A stretch of DNA of 64,000 bases, taken from Donghicola tyrosinivorans (lineage in GTDB: Bacteria; Pseudomonadota; Alphaproteobacteria; Rhodobacterales; Rhodobacteraceae). The notes under the pieces were generated by a model. It worked only from the letters and a program-made list of their open reading frames with translations, ran no database searches and was not told the origin of the DNA. The stretch spans positions 237,034-301,033 of the forward strand of contig NZ_PVTQ01000005.1 of assembly GCF_003003355.1 (NCBI RefSeq), given 5' to 3'. Below, in pieces: positions 8,439 to 16,841 of the stretch (positions are counted from its first letter, which is position 1; each line of letters begins with the position of its first letter). The translations under genes and the position numbers were made by a program.

Positions 8439-9200
8439 TTACTTCGGCGGATAGGCCCACCAGAGCATTTCTGCGGTCAGGGGATCTTTAGGATCGCTCA
8501 TGAAGGGAACCGGCAGGCCGCGGATCGGGCGCGCATTCTGCGCGATTTCCGCCAGTGTATGGCCACGCTGCTCTGTGTTGATCTTGTCTTTTCGCGGCAG
8601 GTTCGGGCAGTATTCAGCTGCTACTGCGGGATATTCTTCCTGGAACCAGGAGGTGTAACTATACCACTTTCCGCGACGAAGACCAAAATGAGTCAAAATA
8701 CCTGAGGCTGGATCATAAATTACCGGCCAGCCATATTTCGGGCTTTTCCCAACCGCAAGGCCCGCAGCGCCCGTAAATGCGGGGATGATGTGGTAGGGAT
8801 TTTGAGCTTCAAAGCCACGCCCGCTTTTCTTGCGGTAACAGTCATAGAATGTGCCATCCGGTGCATAATAGCCGATCGACCAGGCATCAAGATTGGGATT
8901 ATCCTTATAAATCTTGTAGTTGCCAATCGCCATCTTTTGCAGCGTTCCTGTTGTCAAGTTGCTGACCGGCTCAACGCTGCGCCGCCCGTTCTTCCAATCC
9001 CATTCGGTCTTGTGGGGGTCATTGCCGAAGTTCCGGATGCCGATTTTATTGACGAATTTAATCGCATCAGCGGCCATTTTATCGTGCGCAGCTGTCATGC
9101 CTGCGGGGCGGGGTTTTTCCCAAGGGGCTTTGTCAGCAGCGGCGGAGAGGGGAAGTACGCTTAAGGCGGCGAGAACTGTGAACTTTACGATCCTCTTCAA
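8439..9200 (-). CDS. Secreted protein of unknown function
   Basis: I do not recognise this 253-residue protein. It has a clear Sec signal peptide (MKRIVKFTVLAALSVLPLSAAA). The mature part is rich in Trp, Tyr and Lys, with two cysteines well inside and no repeated motif; segments such as WDWKNGRRSVEPVSNLTTG and YYAPDGTFYDCYRKK look like a compact extracellular or periplasmic domain. The gene is visibly AT-richer than its neighbours and stands alone, convergent with the glk operon, which fits an acquired gene. No enzyme motif was seen. Confidence 0.75.
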   Translation of the reverse strand: MKRIVKFTVLAALSVLPLSAAADKAPWEKPRPAGMTAAHDKMAADAIKFVNKIGIRNFGNDPHKTEWDWKNGRRSVEPVSNLTTGTLQKMAIGNYKIYKDNPNLDAWSIGYYAPDGTFYDCYRKKSGRGFEAQNPYHIIPAFTGAAGLAVGKSPKYGWPVIYDPASGILTHFGLRRGKWYSYTSWFQEEYPAVAAEYCPNLPRKDKINTEQRGHTLAEIAQNARPIRGLPVPFMSDPKDPLTAEMLWWAYPPK

Positions 9201-9371
9201 AACGACGGCCTTCTTGTTTCAAACCAGTTAGAATTTTTTACGTATTTTCAGGCAGCTCATCCATAGAAGAGCGAGAAACTGCCTTTGCCGGTCATGGTTT
9301 CGGGGGAAGTGACTTGGCAGCGGTTTGAGGCTGGCGTATTCGGAAGGGCCTGACAGACAAGAAGGACCGAG

Positions 9372-11717
9372 ATGGACCTGACAGCCAAGATCCCCGCCCG
9401 TATCGCCAAAGAGATCAACGCCTCTCCCAGTCAGGTGGCCTCGGCCATCGAGTTGCTGGATGGGGGCGCGACCGTGCCGTTTATTGCCCGCTACCGGAAA
9501 GAGGCAACGGGCGGGCTGGATGATACCCAGCTGCGGGATCTGGCGGATCGGGTGGTTTACCTGCGCGAGTTGGAAGCGCGGCGCGAGACGGTTCTGAAGA
9601 GTATTCAGGAACAGGGCAAGCTGACCGATGGATTGACCGTGGCGATCATGCAGGCGGACACCAAGGCGGCGCTGGAAGATATCTACCTGCCCTATAAGCC
9701 CAAGCGCCGGACCCGCGCGATGATTGCCCGTGAGAACGGCTTGGAGCCGCTGGCACGTGCGATCCAGAATGATCGTTCGGCTGAGCCTGCGGTTCTGGCA
9801 GAAGGCTATCTGAATGCCGAGGTTGCGGACGTGAAGGCGGCGCTAAACGGGGCGCGGGATATTCTGACCGAAGAGCTGGCAGAACAGGCCGATATCTTGG
9901 GCCGTCTGCGCGAATTGATGGCCCGTGAGGCGCATCTGGTTTCACGCATGGTAGAGGGGAAGGAAAAGGACGGGGCCAAGTTCTCGGACTATTTCGCCCA
10001 TTCGGAGCCTTACGGGAAGGTGCCGTCGCACCGTGCTTTGGCGATGATGCGCGGGGCGAACGAGGGCTTTCTGACCACCGATCTGGAATTGCCGGAAACT
10101 GTGGATGCCGAGGCGCCCTTGCGCGTTCTGAAGGCGGCGCTGGAGGTGTCAGGCTCCAAGCCCGGCGACAAGTTCCTGAACGATGTGGCGGGCTGGTGCT
10201 GGCGGGTGAAACTGAAGCTGTCGATCACCATCGATTTGATGAGCGATCTGCGCAAGCGGGCCGAAGAAGAGGCGATCCACGTCTTTGCGCGGAACCTCAA
10301 AGACCTTCTGCTGGCTGCCCCTGCCGGTGCCAAGACCACTATCGGCCTTGATCCGGGCATTCGAACCGGCGTCAAGCTGGCGGTTGTGGATGCCACGGGC
10401 AAGCTGCTGGACACGGCGACGCTGTTTCCGTTCCAGCCCAAGAATGATCTGCGCGGGGCGCAGGCGATGCTGGGAGCGATGATCCGCAAGCATGATGCGC
10501 AGCTGATTGCCATCGGCAACGGCACCGCCAGCCGCGAGACCGAAAAGATGGTCGCTGATCTGCTGAAGGACATGCCTGCGCCAAAACCCACCAAGATCGT
10601 GGTCAGCGAGGCGGGTGCATCGGTCTATTCGGCCAGCGCTTTGGCGGCACGGGAATTCCCTGATCTTGACGTGTCCTTGCGGGGCGCTGTGTCCATTGCG
10701 CGGCGTTTGCAGGACCCGCTGGCGGAACTGGTGAAGATCGAACCCAAATCCATTGGCGTCGGCCAGTACCAGCATGACGTGGACCAGAGCCGTTTGGCCA
10801 AGGCGCTGGACGGGGTTGTCGAGGATGCGGTGAACGCGGTTGGCGTGGACCTGAACTCGGCCTCTGCGCCGCTTCTGGCGCGAGTGTCGGGCCTTGGGCC
10901 GGGACTGGCCGAGGCGATCGTGCTGCACCGCGACACAAACGGAGCCTTTACCAGCCGTAAGGCGCTGAAAGAGGTGCCGCGCCTTGGCGAGCGCACTTTT
11001 GAGCAATGCGCAGGCTTTTTGCGGATCAATGGCGGGACAGAGCCTCTGGACGCAAGCTCGGTCCACCCGGAAGCCTACGCCGTGGCCCGCAAGATCGTGA
11101 AATCCTGTGGCCGTGACCTACGCGAGTTGATGAAGGATCCCGCGCCCCTGCGTCGCCTATCGGCCTCGGACTACGTGACCGAGACGTTTGGCCTGCCAAC
11201 CGTGCAAGACATTCTGTCGGAACTGGAAAAGCCCGGTCGCGACCCGCGGCCTGATTTCAAGACCGCGACCTTTGCCGAAGGGATCGAGACGATCAAGGAC
11301 CTCAAGACCGGCATGGTTCTGGAAGGCACCGTCACCAACGTGGCGGCCTTCGGGGCCTTTGTGGACATCGGCGTGCATCAGGATGGTCTGGTTCACGTCA
11401 GCCAGCTTGCCGACCGCTTTGTCAAAGACCCCCATGAGGTGGTGAAAGCCGGCGATGTTGTACGTGTGACCGTGACCGAGGTGGACGTGCCCCGCAACCG
11501 GATCGGCCTGACCATGCGCAAGGACGGAGGCGCCTCGGCCAAGGAAGAGCGTAGTGATCGGGGCAATGGTCCCCGTGGCGGGAATGCACCGCGCGGGGCT
11601 GGTCCCCGTGGTCCGCAAGGAGGCGGTCGTCCGCCGCGTGGTGGCGGTGCGCCCCAGAGCGACAGCGGCGGCAATGCGATGTCGGATGCTTTGGCGGCAA
11701 TGTTCAACAAAAAATAA
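9372..11717 (+). CDS. tex: Tex, S1-domain RNA-binding transcription accessory protein
   Basis: This 781-residue protein is Tex, a nucleic-acid-binding factor related to Spt6 that is thought to act on transcription elongation. In order it has the N-terminal helical Tex region with [16 protein letters not shown], a YqgF-like domain ([15 protein letters not shown], near residue 320), paired helix-hairpin-helix motifs ([12 protein letters not shown] and [12 protein letters not shown]) and an S1 domain ([21 protein letters not shown], near residues 650-720). An unusual tail rich in Arg, Gly and Pro follows, ending [12 protein letters not shown]. It is transcribed alone. A 31-base hairpin (11778-11808) lies in the gap before the next gene. 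Confidence 0.95.
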   Translation: MDLTAKIPARIAKEINASPSQVASAIELLDGGATVPFIARYRKEATGGLDDTQLRDLADRVVYLRELEARRETVLKSIQEQGKLTDGLTVAIMQADTKAALEDIYLPYKPKRRTRAMIARENGLEPLARAIQNDRSAEPAVLAEGYLNAEVADVKAALNGARDILTEELAEQADILGRLRELMAREAHLVSRMVEGKEKDGAKFSDYFAHSEPYGKVPSHRALAMMRGANEGFLTTDLELPETVDAEAPLRVLKAALEVSGSKPGDKFLNDVAGWCWRVKLKLSITIDLMSDLRKRAEEEAIHVFARNLKDLLLAAPAGAKTTIGLDPGIRTGVKLAVVDATGKLLDTATLFPFQPKNDLRGAQAMLGAMIRKHDAQLIAIGNGTASRETEKMVADLLKDMPAPKPTKIVVSEAGASVYSASALAAREFPDLDVSLRGAVSIARRLQDPLAELVKIEPKSIGVGQYQHDVDQSRLAKALDGVVEDAVNAVGVDLNSASAPLLARVSGLGPGLAEAIVLHRDTNGAFTSRKALKEVPRLGERTFEQCAGFLRINGGTEPLDASSVHPEAYAVARKIVKSCGRDLRELMKDPAPLRRLSASDYVTETFGLPTVQDILSELEKPGRDPRPDFKTATFAEGIETIKDLKTGMVLEGTVTNVAAFGAFVDIGVHQDGLVHVSQLADRFVKDPHEVVKAGDVVRVTVTEVDVPRNRIGLTMRKDGGASAKEERSDRGNGPRGGNAPRGAGPRGPQGGGRPPRGGGAPQSDSGGNAMSDALAAMFNKK

Positions 11718-11777
11718 GCCCTTGCCGCTTGGCCTGTCACAGGGCTGTTTCGCAAGGTGCGTATTGCTGGAATGAGA

Positions 11778-11808
11778 CGTCGGGCGGGAATTCCTTTCTT
11801 GCCCGACG
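11778..11808 (+). terminator. Hairpin downstream of tex
   Basis: Eight-base arms CGTCGGGC and GCCCGACG flank a 15-base loop. There is no clear T run after it, so it may be a weak terminator or a 3'-end stabiliser for the tex message. Confidence 0.4.
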
Positions 11809-11885
11809 CCTGCCCCTCGCGCTTTATTGGCCCTTGATTGACTGGCCCTGCGCGGGCCCAAAAACACTGACGCATTGGAGACCAC

Positions 11886-12725
11886 GTGAGCCTGAGCACC
11901 TCGCAGATTGACGCCCTGATAGACGCCGCCCGCCGCACGGCGAAATCCGAAATCCTTCCCTATTTTCGCGCATTGGATGACAGCGAGGTCGAGATCAAGA
12001 CCCACGCGCAGGATCTGGTAACCAAGGCAGACCGCGCCTCAGAGCGGGCGCTGACCGCTGCGGCCCGCGAGATTTTCCCCGAGGCTTTAGTGCTGGGGGA
12101 AGAGGCGGTGTCCGAAGGGGTGATCAACGTTGATACCCTGCGCGATGCGCCTTTGTCGGTCATTATCGATCCGATTGACGGGACGTGGAACTACGCCAAT
12201 GGCCTTGGCATGTTCGGGGTCATTCTGGCGGTGGTCGCCAATGGCGAGACGGTTTTCGGGCTGCTCTATGATCCTTTGGGCGACGATTGGGTTGCGGCCG
12301 AAGCTGGCAGCGGCGCGTGGTTCCGCAAATCAGACGGCGCGGCGCGGCGCCTGTCGGTTGGCGCGGCAGTGCCGGTTGAAGAGATGACGGGCTATTGGCC
12401 CCCGACCCTGTTTGACCGCACGCAAAAAGATGCGCTGCTGGATTTCTCGAAGACGATCTACCGCCATTCGTCCCTGCGCTGCGCCTGCCACGAATACCGC
12501 CTGTTTGCCCAAGGGGGCGCGGATTTCATGCTGACCGGCAACCTGAACCCTTGGGACCACGCCGCTGGCGCGTTGATCGCCCGTGAGGCGGGTGGTTACC
12601 TGAAGATGCTGGACGGCACCCCTTATCGCCCGACCATGACCACGGGCAACCTTCTGGTGGCCAAAGATCGGGACAGTTGGAACGCCTTGGCCGAGCCGTT
12701 GAAGACCACGATCTTCGGGGTTTGA
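11886..12725 (+). CDS. Inositol monophosphatase family protein
   Basis: This is a magnesium-dependent sugar-phosphate or nucleotide phosphatase of the IMPase superfamily, 279 residues, with a GTG start. The metal-binding signature is intact: GEEA (about residue 75), IIDPIDGTWNYANG (about residues 92-105) and WDHAAGALIAREAGG (about residues 219-233). Members of the family hydrolyse inositol phosphates, PAP (CysQ) or histidinol phosphate; the sequence alone does not decide. It has no operon partner. The stop codon falls inside a copy of the recurrent GAGTATTT element, and a terminator follows at once. Confidence 0.85.
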   Translation: MSLSTSQIDALIDAARRTAKSEILPYFRALDDSEVEIKTHAQDLVTKADRASERALTAAAREIFPEALVLGEEAVSEGVINVDTLRDAPLSVIIDPIDGTWNYANGLGMFGVILAVVANGETVFGLLYDPLGDDWVAAEAGSGAWFRKSDGAARRLSVGAAVPVEEMTGYWPPTLFDRTQKDALLDFSKTIYRHSSLRCACHEYRLFAQGGADFMLTGNLNPWDHAAGALIAREAGGYLKMLDGTPYRPTMTTGNLLVAKDRDSWNALAEPLKTTIFGV

Positions 12726-12745
12726 GTATTTTGGCAATAAGGAAG
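12721..12745. repeat. Recurrent intergenic GAGTATTT...GGAAG element, copy 3
   Basis: TTTGAGTATTT is followed by TGGCAATAAGGAAG. The TGA of the element is the stop codon of the inositol phosphatase gene and the element abuts the terminator. Confidence 0.55.
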
Positions 12746-12748
12746 TCA

Positions 12749-12780
12749 AAAGGCCCGCTGTTATGGCGGGCCTTTGTCTT
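12749..12780 (+). terminator. Rho-independent terminator after the inositol phosphatase gene
   Basis: Arms AAGGCCCGC and GCGGGCCTT with a short loop (TGTTATG region), then TTGTCTTT. Confidence 0.8.
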
Positions 12781-12803
12781 TGAGTATTTGTATCGAGAAG
12801 AAG
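12779..12803. repeat. Recurrent intergenic GAGTATTT...AAGAAG element, copy 4
   Basis: TTTGAGTATTT is followed by GTATCGAGAAGAAG, directly after the terminator and before the convergent trmJ stop. Its spacing from copy 3 is 58 bp, with the terminator stem between them. Confidence 0.5.
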
Positions 12804-12841
12804 CCTGTGGGGCTGCGACTTAATGGGATGCTGTGGGGCTG

Positions 12842-13585
12842 TTAGCCGCGTTCTTTCCAGCGGACCATCTGGCGCAGGACCCCGTGCAGGGTTTGCACAT
12901 CGGCGCGGGTCAGGGGCATGCGGCTCCAGAGGTTGCGGAGGTTCGTCTTCATGCTGTCGGCTTTTTCTTCAGGGAAGAAGAAGCCTGCGTCGGAGAGGCG
13001 ATCCTCATAGTGTTCCGAGAGCTTTTCAACCTCAATCGCGCTGGCCCAGTCGGTACCTGCCAGTTCGTATTCCATCGGCGTGGCCGCATGGGCAGCACGG
13101 CGCCATTCGTAGGCGCATAGAAGCACGCATTGGCCAAGATTGAGCGAGGCAAATTCTGGGTTCACAGGCACCGAGATGATCGCGTTGGCTTTGGCGATAT
13201 CTTCATTCTCCAGCCCTGCCCGTTCGGGGCCGAACATGACGGCGACTTTTTCACCGGCTTGCACGCGGGCGTGGGCCTCTTTCATCGCCTCTTCGGGGGT
13301 ATAGACCGGCTTTGTGAGGCCGCGCGGACGGGCGGTGGTGGCGAAGGTGAAGGCGCAGTCGTCAAGGGCGGTGGGCAGGTCCGGTGTCAGGACGGCCTCA
13401 TCCAGGAGGCGGCCTGCGCCGCTGGCCATGGCCACCGCGCGCTGGTTCGGCCAACCATCGCGGGGCGCGACGATGCGCATCCGGTCCAGACCGAAGTTCC
13501 ACATGGCACGCGCCGCGGCCCCGATGTTCTCGCCCATCTGGGGGCGGACCAGCACGAAGTTCGGCTGTGGGGTATCCGTGGGCAT
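12842..13585 (-). CDS. trmJ: tRNA/rRNA 2'-O-methyltransferase, TrmJ/SpoU (SPOUT) family
   Basis: This SAM-dependent SPOUT methyltransferase of 247 residues most likely methylates the ribose of tRNA position 32. The family signature is present: NFVLVRPQMGENIGAAARAM at the N-terminus, FGPERAGLENEDI in the middle and PVNPEFASLNLGQCV forming the knotted cofactor site. A GGAG ribosome site precedes the ATG at 13585. It is divergent from the thiE-like gene at 13711, sharing a 125-bp promoter region. Confidence 0.9.
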   Translation of the reverse strand: MPTDTPQPNFVLVRPQMGENIGAAARAMWNFGLDRMRIVAPRDGWPNQRAVAMASGAGRLLDEAVLTPDLPTALDDCAFTFATTARPRGLTKPVYTPEEAMKEAHARVQAGEKVAVMFGPERAGLENEDIAKANAIISVPVNPEFASLNLGQCVLLCAYEWRRAAHAATPMEYELAGTDWASAIEVEKLSEHYEDRLSDAGFFFPEEKADSMKTNLRNLWSRMPLTRADVQTLHGVLRQMVRWKERG

Positions 13586-13710
13586 CTGCGTCTCCTGTTT
13601 CAGCGGCTGGCGCCCCTTTACCTGCCCTGCCCTTGTGGGGCAAGCGGACCGATGGTCAAACGCTTCAAACCACGTTAAAGGAGGCGAAAGCCGTTAGAGG
13701 AGCCAAAGAC

Positions 13711-14331
13711 ATGGCAGACGCAGAGCATCCGCAAATCTACCTGATCACGCCGCCCGAGTTCGATTTCCGCGAATTCCCCGAGGAGATGGCGCGGGTTCTG
13801 GACAGTACCGAAGTGGCCTGTGTGCGTCTGGCCCTTGCGACCTCGGATGAGGATACCATTCTGCGCAGTGCCGATGCCCTGCGGGAAATCACCCACGCCC
13901 GCGATATCGCGCTGGTAATTGACCGCCACGTGCTGCTGGCCGAGCGTCTGGGGCTGGACGGGGTTCACCTGACCGATGGCGCCCGTTCGGTGCGCGCGGC
14001 CCGCAAACAGTTGGGCGAGGATGCGATTGTCGGCAGTTTCTGCGGCGATTCCCGTCATGACGGGATGAACGCAGGGGAATCGGGCGCGGATTACGTGTCT
14101 TTTGGCCCCGTTGGCAGCAGCACCCTTGGCGATGGGTCCATTGCCGAGCATGAGCTGTTCGAATGGTGGAGCCAGATGATCGAGTTGCCCGTCGTGGCCG
14201 AAGGCGCACTGACCATGGATCTGGTCCGTGCTTTGGCGCCGGTCACCGACTTCTTTGGCCTTGGTTCGGAAATCTGGAAAACCGAAGACGCGGGCGCGGC
14301 CCTTGTCGCCTTTGCCAAGGCGATGCAGTAA
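13711..14331 (+). CDS. Thiamine phosphate synthase-like protein (divergent ThiE paralogue)
   Basis: This 206-residue TIM-barrel protein belongs to the ThiE/TenI superfamily. Recognisable segments are DRHVLLAERLGLDGVHLTDG and GESGADYVSFGPVGSS, matching the substrate-binding strands. The usual ThiE pyrophosphate loop (GPxxxTxTK) is changed, and the glycine-rich GGI segment near the end reads VAEGALT, so thiamine phosphate synthase activity is uncertain. The start at 13711 has an AGAGGAG ribosome site; the frame is open further upstream but that part overlaps trmJ. It is isolated from other thiamine genes here. Confidence 0.75.
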   Translation: MADAEHPQIYLITPPEFDFREFPEEMARVLDSTEVACVRLALATSDEDTILRSADALREITHARDIALVIDRHVLLAERLGLDGVHLTDGARSVRAARKQLGEDAIVGSFCGDSRHDGMNAGESGADYVSFGPVGSSTLGDGSIAEHELFEWWSQMIELPVVAEGALTMDLVRALAPVTDFFGLGSEIWKTEDAGAALVAFAKAMQ

Positions 14332-14334
14332 CGA

Positions 14335-15147
14335 TCAGAAGGCGCGCCGCACAGTTTCTTCGCAGTGGCGCGCCAACGCTTTCCGGTCATCGAAATCTTT
14401 GACGGAAACGGCAGGGTGATAGGTCACCTCGACCCGGCCCTGACGGGGGGCTGCAAGCACCTGCAAGAGGTGCGATCCGAAATCCATATCGCCCCACCAG
14501 CCATAAAACCGCGGGTCTTTTTCCGATGGTGCAAAGTAGTGCAGCGATACAGGCTGGACCTTGAGGATACCCCTGAGATCATCTGCAAAGAACGGCTGGA
14601 AGAGCGTTGTTTTAAAAGGCAAAACCCGCAGGGTGTCGGTCGAGGTTCCCTCTGGAAAAAACAACAGCCTATGGCCGTGGCTCAGGCGCCACGAGAATAT
14701 CTCGGACTGACGCTTGGCGTCTTTACGGTCGCGACTGATGAAGACCGTGCCGGTGGCGCGCGCCAGCCAGCCAATACCGGGCCACGCGGCAACTTCGGAC
14801 TTAGAGACAAAGTAGATCCGCTGTCGGGCGTTCAGGGCAAAGATATCCAGCCAGCTGGCGTGATTGGCGACCACCGCCACGCGCCCTTTGGCAGGCTGGC
14901 CGTTCATCCGGAAGCCCATACCGATAATCGGGAACACTGCCATGCAAACGGCGCGGGTGATGTAGGGCGTTATGGGGCGGCGTTGGCCGAACAATGGCGC
15001 CTCGATCAGGCGCAGGATCAGAGTCAGGATCAGCCCGAGGCCCACCACAATCCCGAAGGGCACGCCGCGCCGCAGGACGCGCAGCCAGCCGCGAAAGGTG
15101 ATCGGCTCAACCGGCGGGGGCGAATCCGACGTCCATGTCACGCTCAT
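14335..15147 (-). CDS. olsA: Lyso-ornithine lipid acyltransferase (PlsC family)
   Basis: This is a membrane-associated 1-acylglycerol-phosphate acyltransferase family enzyme of 270 residues. In partnership with OlsB it would add the second acyl chain to make ornithine lipid. The catalytic NHX4D box reads NHASWLD (about residue 100) and the acyl-acceptor box reads FPEGTSTD (about residue 170). A hydrophobic N-terminal segment anchors it to the membrane. Its ATG overlaps the olsB stop codon (ATGA), so the two are translationally coupled. Adjacency to the OlsB-type acyltransferase is the main reason for choosing OlsA over PlsC. Confidence 0.85.
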   Translation of the reverse strand: MSVTWTSDSPPPVEPITFRGWLRVLRRGVPFGIVVGLGLILTLILRLIEAPLFGQRRPITPYITRAVCMAVFPIIGMGFRMNGQPAKGRVAVVANHASWLDIFALNARQRIYFVSKSEVAAWPGIGWLARATGTVFISRDRKDAKRQSEIFSWRLSHGHRLLFFPEGTSTDTLRVLPFKTTLFQPFFADDLRGILKVQPVSLHYFAPSEKDPRFYGWWGDMDFGSHLLQVLAAPRQGRVEVTYHPAVSVKDFDDRKALARHCEETVRRAF

Positions 15148-15914
15148 CGGTTCATGCCTTTGGCGTAGATGGATTTCTGGGTCGCGCTCAGGCGGGCGGT
15201 GTCCATAACAAGGCATACGTCGGTGGTGTTGAAGGTGTGATCCACAAAGGCTCCGTCCCCGACCACGCCCCCTAGCCGCAGATATGCCTTGATCAACTGG
15301 GGCACGGCCAGCATAGCGGCCTTACGGTCCAACTGGTCTTCGGGGACCAAATCCATGCGTTGGTAATGGTCCGGCACGGCGCGCACCCGCAATTCGGGCG
15401 AGGCAAGATGGCGGGCGTGTAACAGCGACAGAGGCTGCGCCAGAGCTGCGATATCGGTGCCGTGAAAGCTGGCCGTGCCGAACATCACTTCGACCCCGTG
15501 GCGGGCTACATAATCGGCCAGACCGTTCCACATATGCAGCATGGCTGCGCCGCCACGATAGTCCTTGTGCAGACACGACCGCCCCAGCTCCATCAGCCGC
15601 CGACCGCTGGTCTTCAGTACCGTCAGATCGTATTCGCCTTCGGTGTAATAGCGCCCCGCGGCTGGCATCTGGTCGTCGCGCAGCAGACGGTAGACCGCCA
15701 CCACACGGGCACCTTCGGGACGGGACAAATCCTCAAGCAACAGATGGTCGGTGACGGTATCGAAGGCATCACGCTCAAGCCCCGCATCATGGTCCACATC
15801 GGGACCACCTGCACCAAGCTCTTGGACGAAGACCTGATAGCGCAGCGCTTGCGCTTGACGCAGATCCTCATCGGATGCGGCCAGCCTCACGGCGAATTCC
15901 GGAGAATTGGTCAC
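15144..15914 (-). CDS. olsB: L-ornithine N(alpha)-acyltransferase
   Basis: This 256-residue GNAT-fold enzyme, often annotated as a hemolysin-like protein, acylates the alpha-amino group of ornithine using 3-hydroxyacyl-ACP, the first step of phosphate-free ornithine lipid synthesis. Characteristic segments are RYQVFVQELGAGGPDVDHDAG near the N-terminus, and RRLMELGRSCLHKDYRGGAAM in the centre. It starts with GTG at 15914, seven bases after an AGGAG site. The stop overlaps the start of olsA. Ornithine lipids usually replace phospholipids under phosphate limitation; no PHO box was identified. Confidence 0.87.
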   Translation of the reverse strand: MTNSPEFAVRLAASDEDLRQAQALRYQVFVQELGAGGPDVDHDAGLERDAFDTVTDHLLLEDLSRPEGARVVAVYRLLRDDQMPAAGRYYTEGEYDLTVLKTSGRRLMELGRSCLHKDYRGGAAMLHMWNGLADYVARHGVEVMFGTASFHGTDIAALAQPLSLLHARHLASPELRVRAVPDHYQRMDLVPEDQLDRKAAMLAVPQLIKAYLRLGGVVGDGAFVDHTFNTTDVCLVMDTARLSATQKSIYAKGMNR

Positions 15915-16027
15915 CCTACACTCCTACCCAGGTCTCTTCCCGACGGTTTAGTCCACCTCTGGCGGTGGCGCAATTCAAAGGCGGGAAAAGTGCAAAAGTA
16001 TAGTTACTTCAAGTGGGTAATGAATGA

Positions 16028-16213
16028 TTAAGATTCATTGTATACGGGTAGAAGGGCAACACGAGAAGAATCTATGACGACTTTGCCCTCTTCGCGGAAG
16101 TTTACCGTGACCCGTCCGTTCACATTCGATTGAACCTGACCCAGCCCCCACTCAGGCTGTTGGGGATGGCGGACGATGGCGCCCGGTTCCAGAAAGGCAT
16201 TCAAATCGCTCAT
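16028..16213 (-). CDS. DUF3553 small protein
   Basis: This 61-residue soluble protein matches the DUF3553 family common in alphaproteobacteria: FLEPGAIVRHPQQPEWGLGQVQS, then a short beta-rich stretch NGRVTVNFREEGKVV. Its fold resembles a small SH3- or CarD-type beta domain, as in the UvrD C-terminal region, but no function is established to my knowledge. It is divergent from chpT with only 26 bp between the two start codons. An inverted repeat (AATGAAT, 7-base spacer, ATTCATT; 16019-16039) spans its stop codon. Confidence 0.8.
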   Translation of the reverse strand: MSDLNAFLEPGAIVRHPQQPEWGLGQVQSNVNGRVTVNFREEGKVVIDSSRVALLPVYNES

Positions 16214-16239
16214 AAGGCCCTCATAACTGGAGGATGGAT

Positions 16240-16839
16240 ATGCGGCACAGCCCGAAAGACCTAGCGAACTTGCTTGGGTCGCGCTTATGCCATGACCTCA
16301 TCTCACCGATTGGCGCCGTATGCAACGGCGTCGAACTGCTTGGGATGGGACCGACAGGCGCAATGCCTGAACTTGCTTTGATTTCCGAAAGCGTGGAAAG
16401 CGCGAATTACAAGATTCAGTTCTACCGCGTGGCCTTCGGGATCAGCAGCAACAAACAATACGTCGCCCCGTCAGAGGTGCGCAGAGTGCTGGCGGGCATG
16501 TATAAAGGCAGCCGTTTGCGGGTCGAATGGGCTGTTGAGACGGATTCGCTGCGCCCGATAGTCAAGCTGGCGTTCCTGCTGCTGATGTGTGCAGAGGCCG
16601 CCCTGCCCTATGGCGGCACCGTCCGGATCAGCGAAACCGAGGATGGCTGGCTCTTGTGCGCCGAAGGCGTCACCAAACAGCTGGACGATGGACTGTGGGA
16701 TACGCTGCGGCAGACCGACATCGGCGTGACACTGACGCCTGCGCAGGTCCATTTCGGCCTAGCGCCCTTTGCTGCCGAGGACGCCGGTCGCACCATTGAC
16801 CCAAGTCACGATGAAACCGGCATCACCATTCGGTTCTAA
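16240..16839 (+). CDS. chpT: Histidine phosphotransferase ChpT
   Basis: ChpT passes phosphate from the CckA kinase to CtrA and CpdR, controlling motility, gene transfer agents and cell cycle genes in alphaproteobacteria. The phosphorylated His lies in SRLCHDLISPIGAV near residue 18, and a degenerate ATPase-like C-terminal domain without nucleotide-binding boxes follows, as in Caulobacter ChpT. Length is 199 residues, slightly shorter than in Caulobacter. The ATG at 16240 lies six bases after CTGGAGG; an in-frame ATG at 16234 sits on that site. It converges with proA, two bases separating the stop codons. Confidence 0.88.
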   Translation: MRHSPKDLANLLGSRLCHDLISPIGAVCNGVELLGMGPTGAMPELALISESVESANYKIQFYRVAFGISSNKQYVAPSEVRRVLAGMYKGSRLRVEWAVETDSLRPIVKLAFLLLMCAEAALPYGGTVRISETEDGWLLCAEGVTKQLDDGLWDTLRQTDIGVTLTPAQVHFGLAPFAAEDAGRTIDPSHDETGITIRF

Positions 16840-16841
16840 GC

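Noticed and set aside
8391..8705. A 104-codon frame starting with TTG inside the recurrent element
   Set aside because: It lies mostly opposite the secreted-protein gene and its start is the repeated DNA element itself.
13384..13710. N-terminal extension of the thiE-like frame
   Set aside because: It runs through the opposite trmJ gene and has no ribosome site; AGAGGAG precedes the ATG at 13711.
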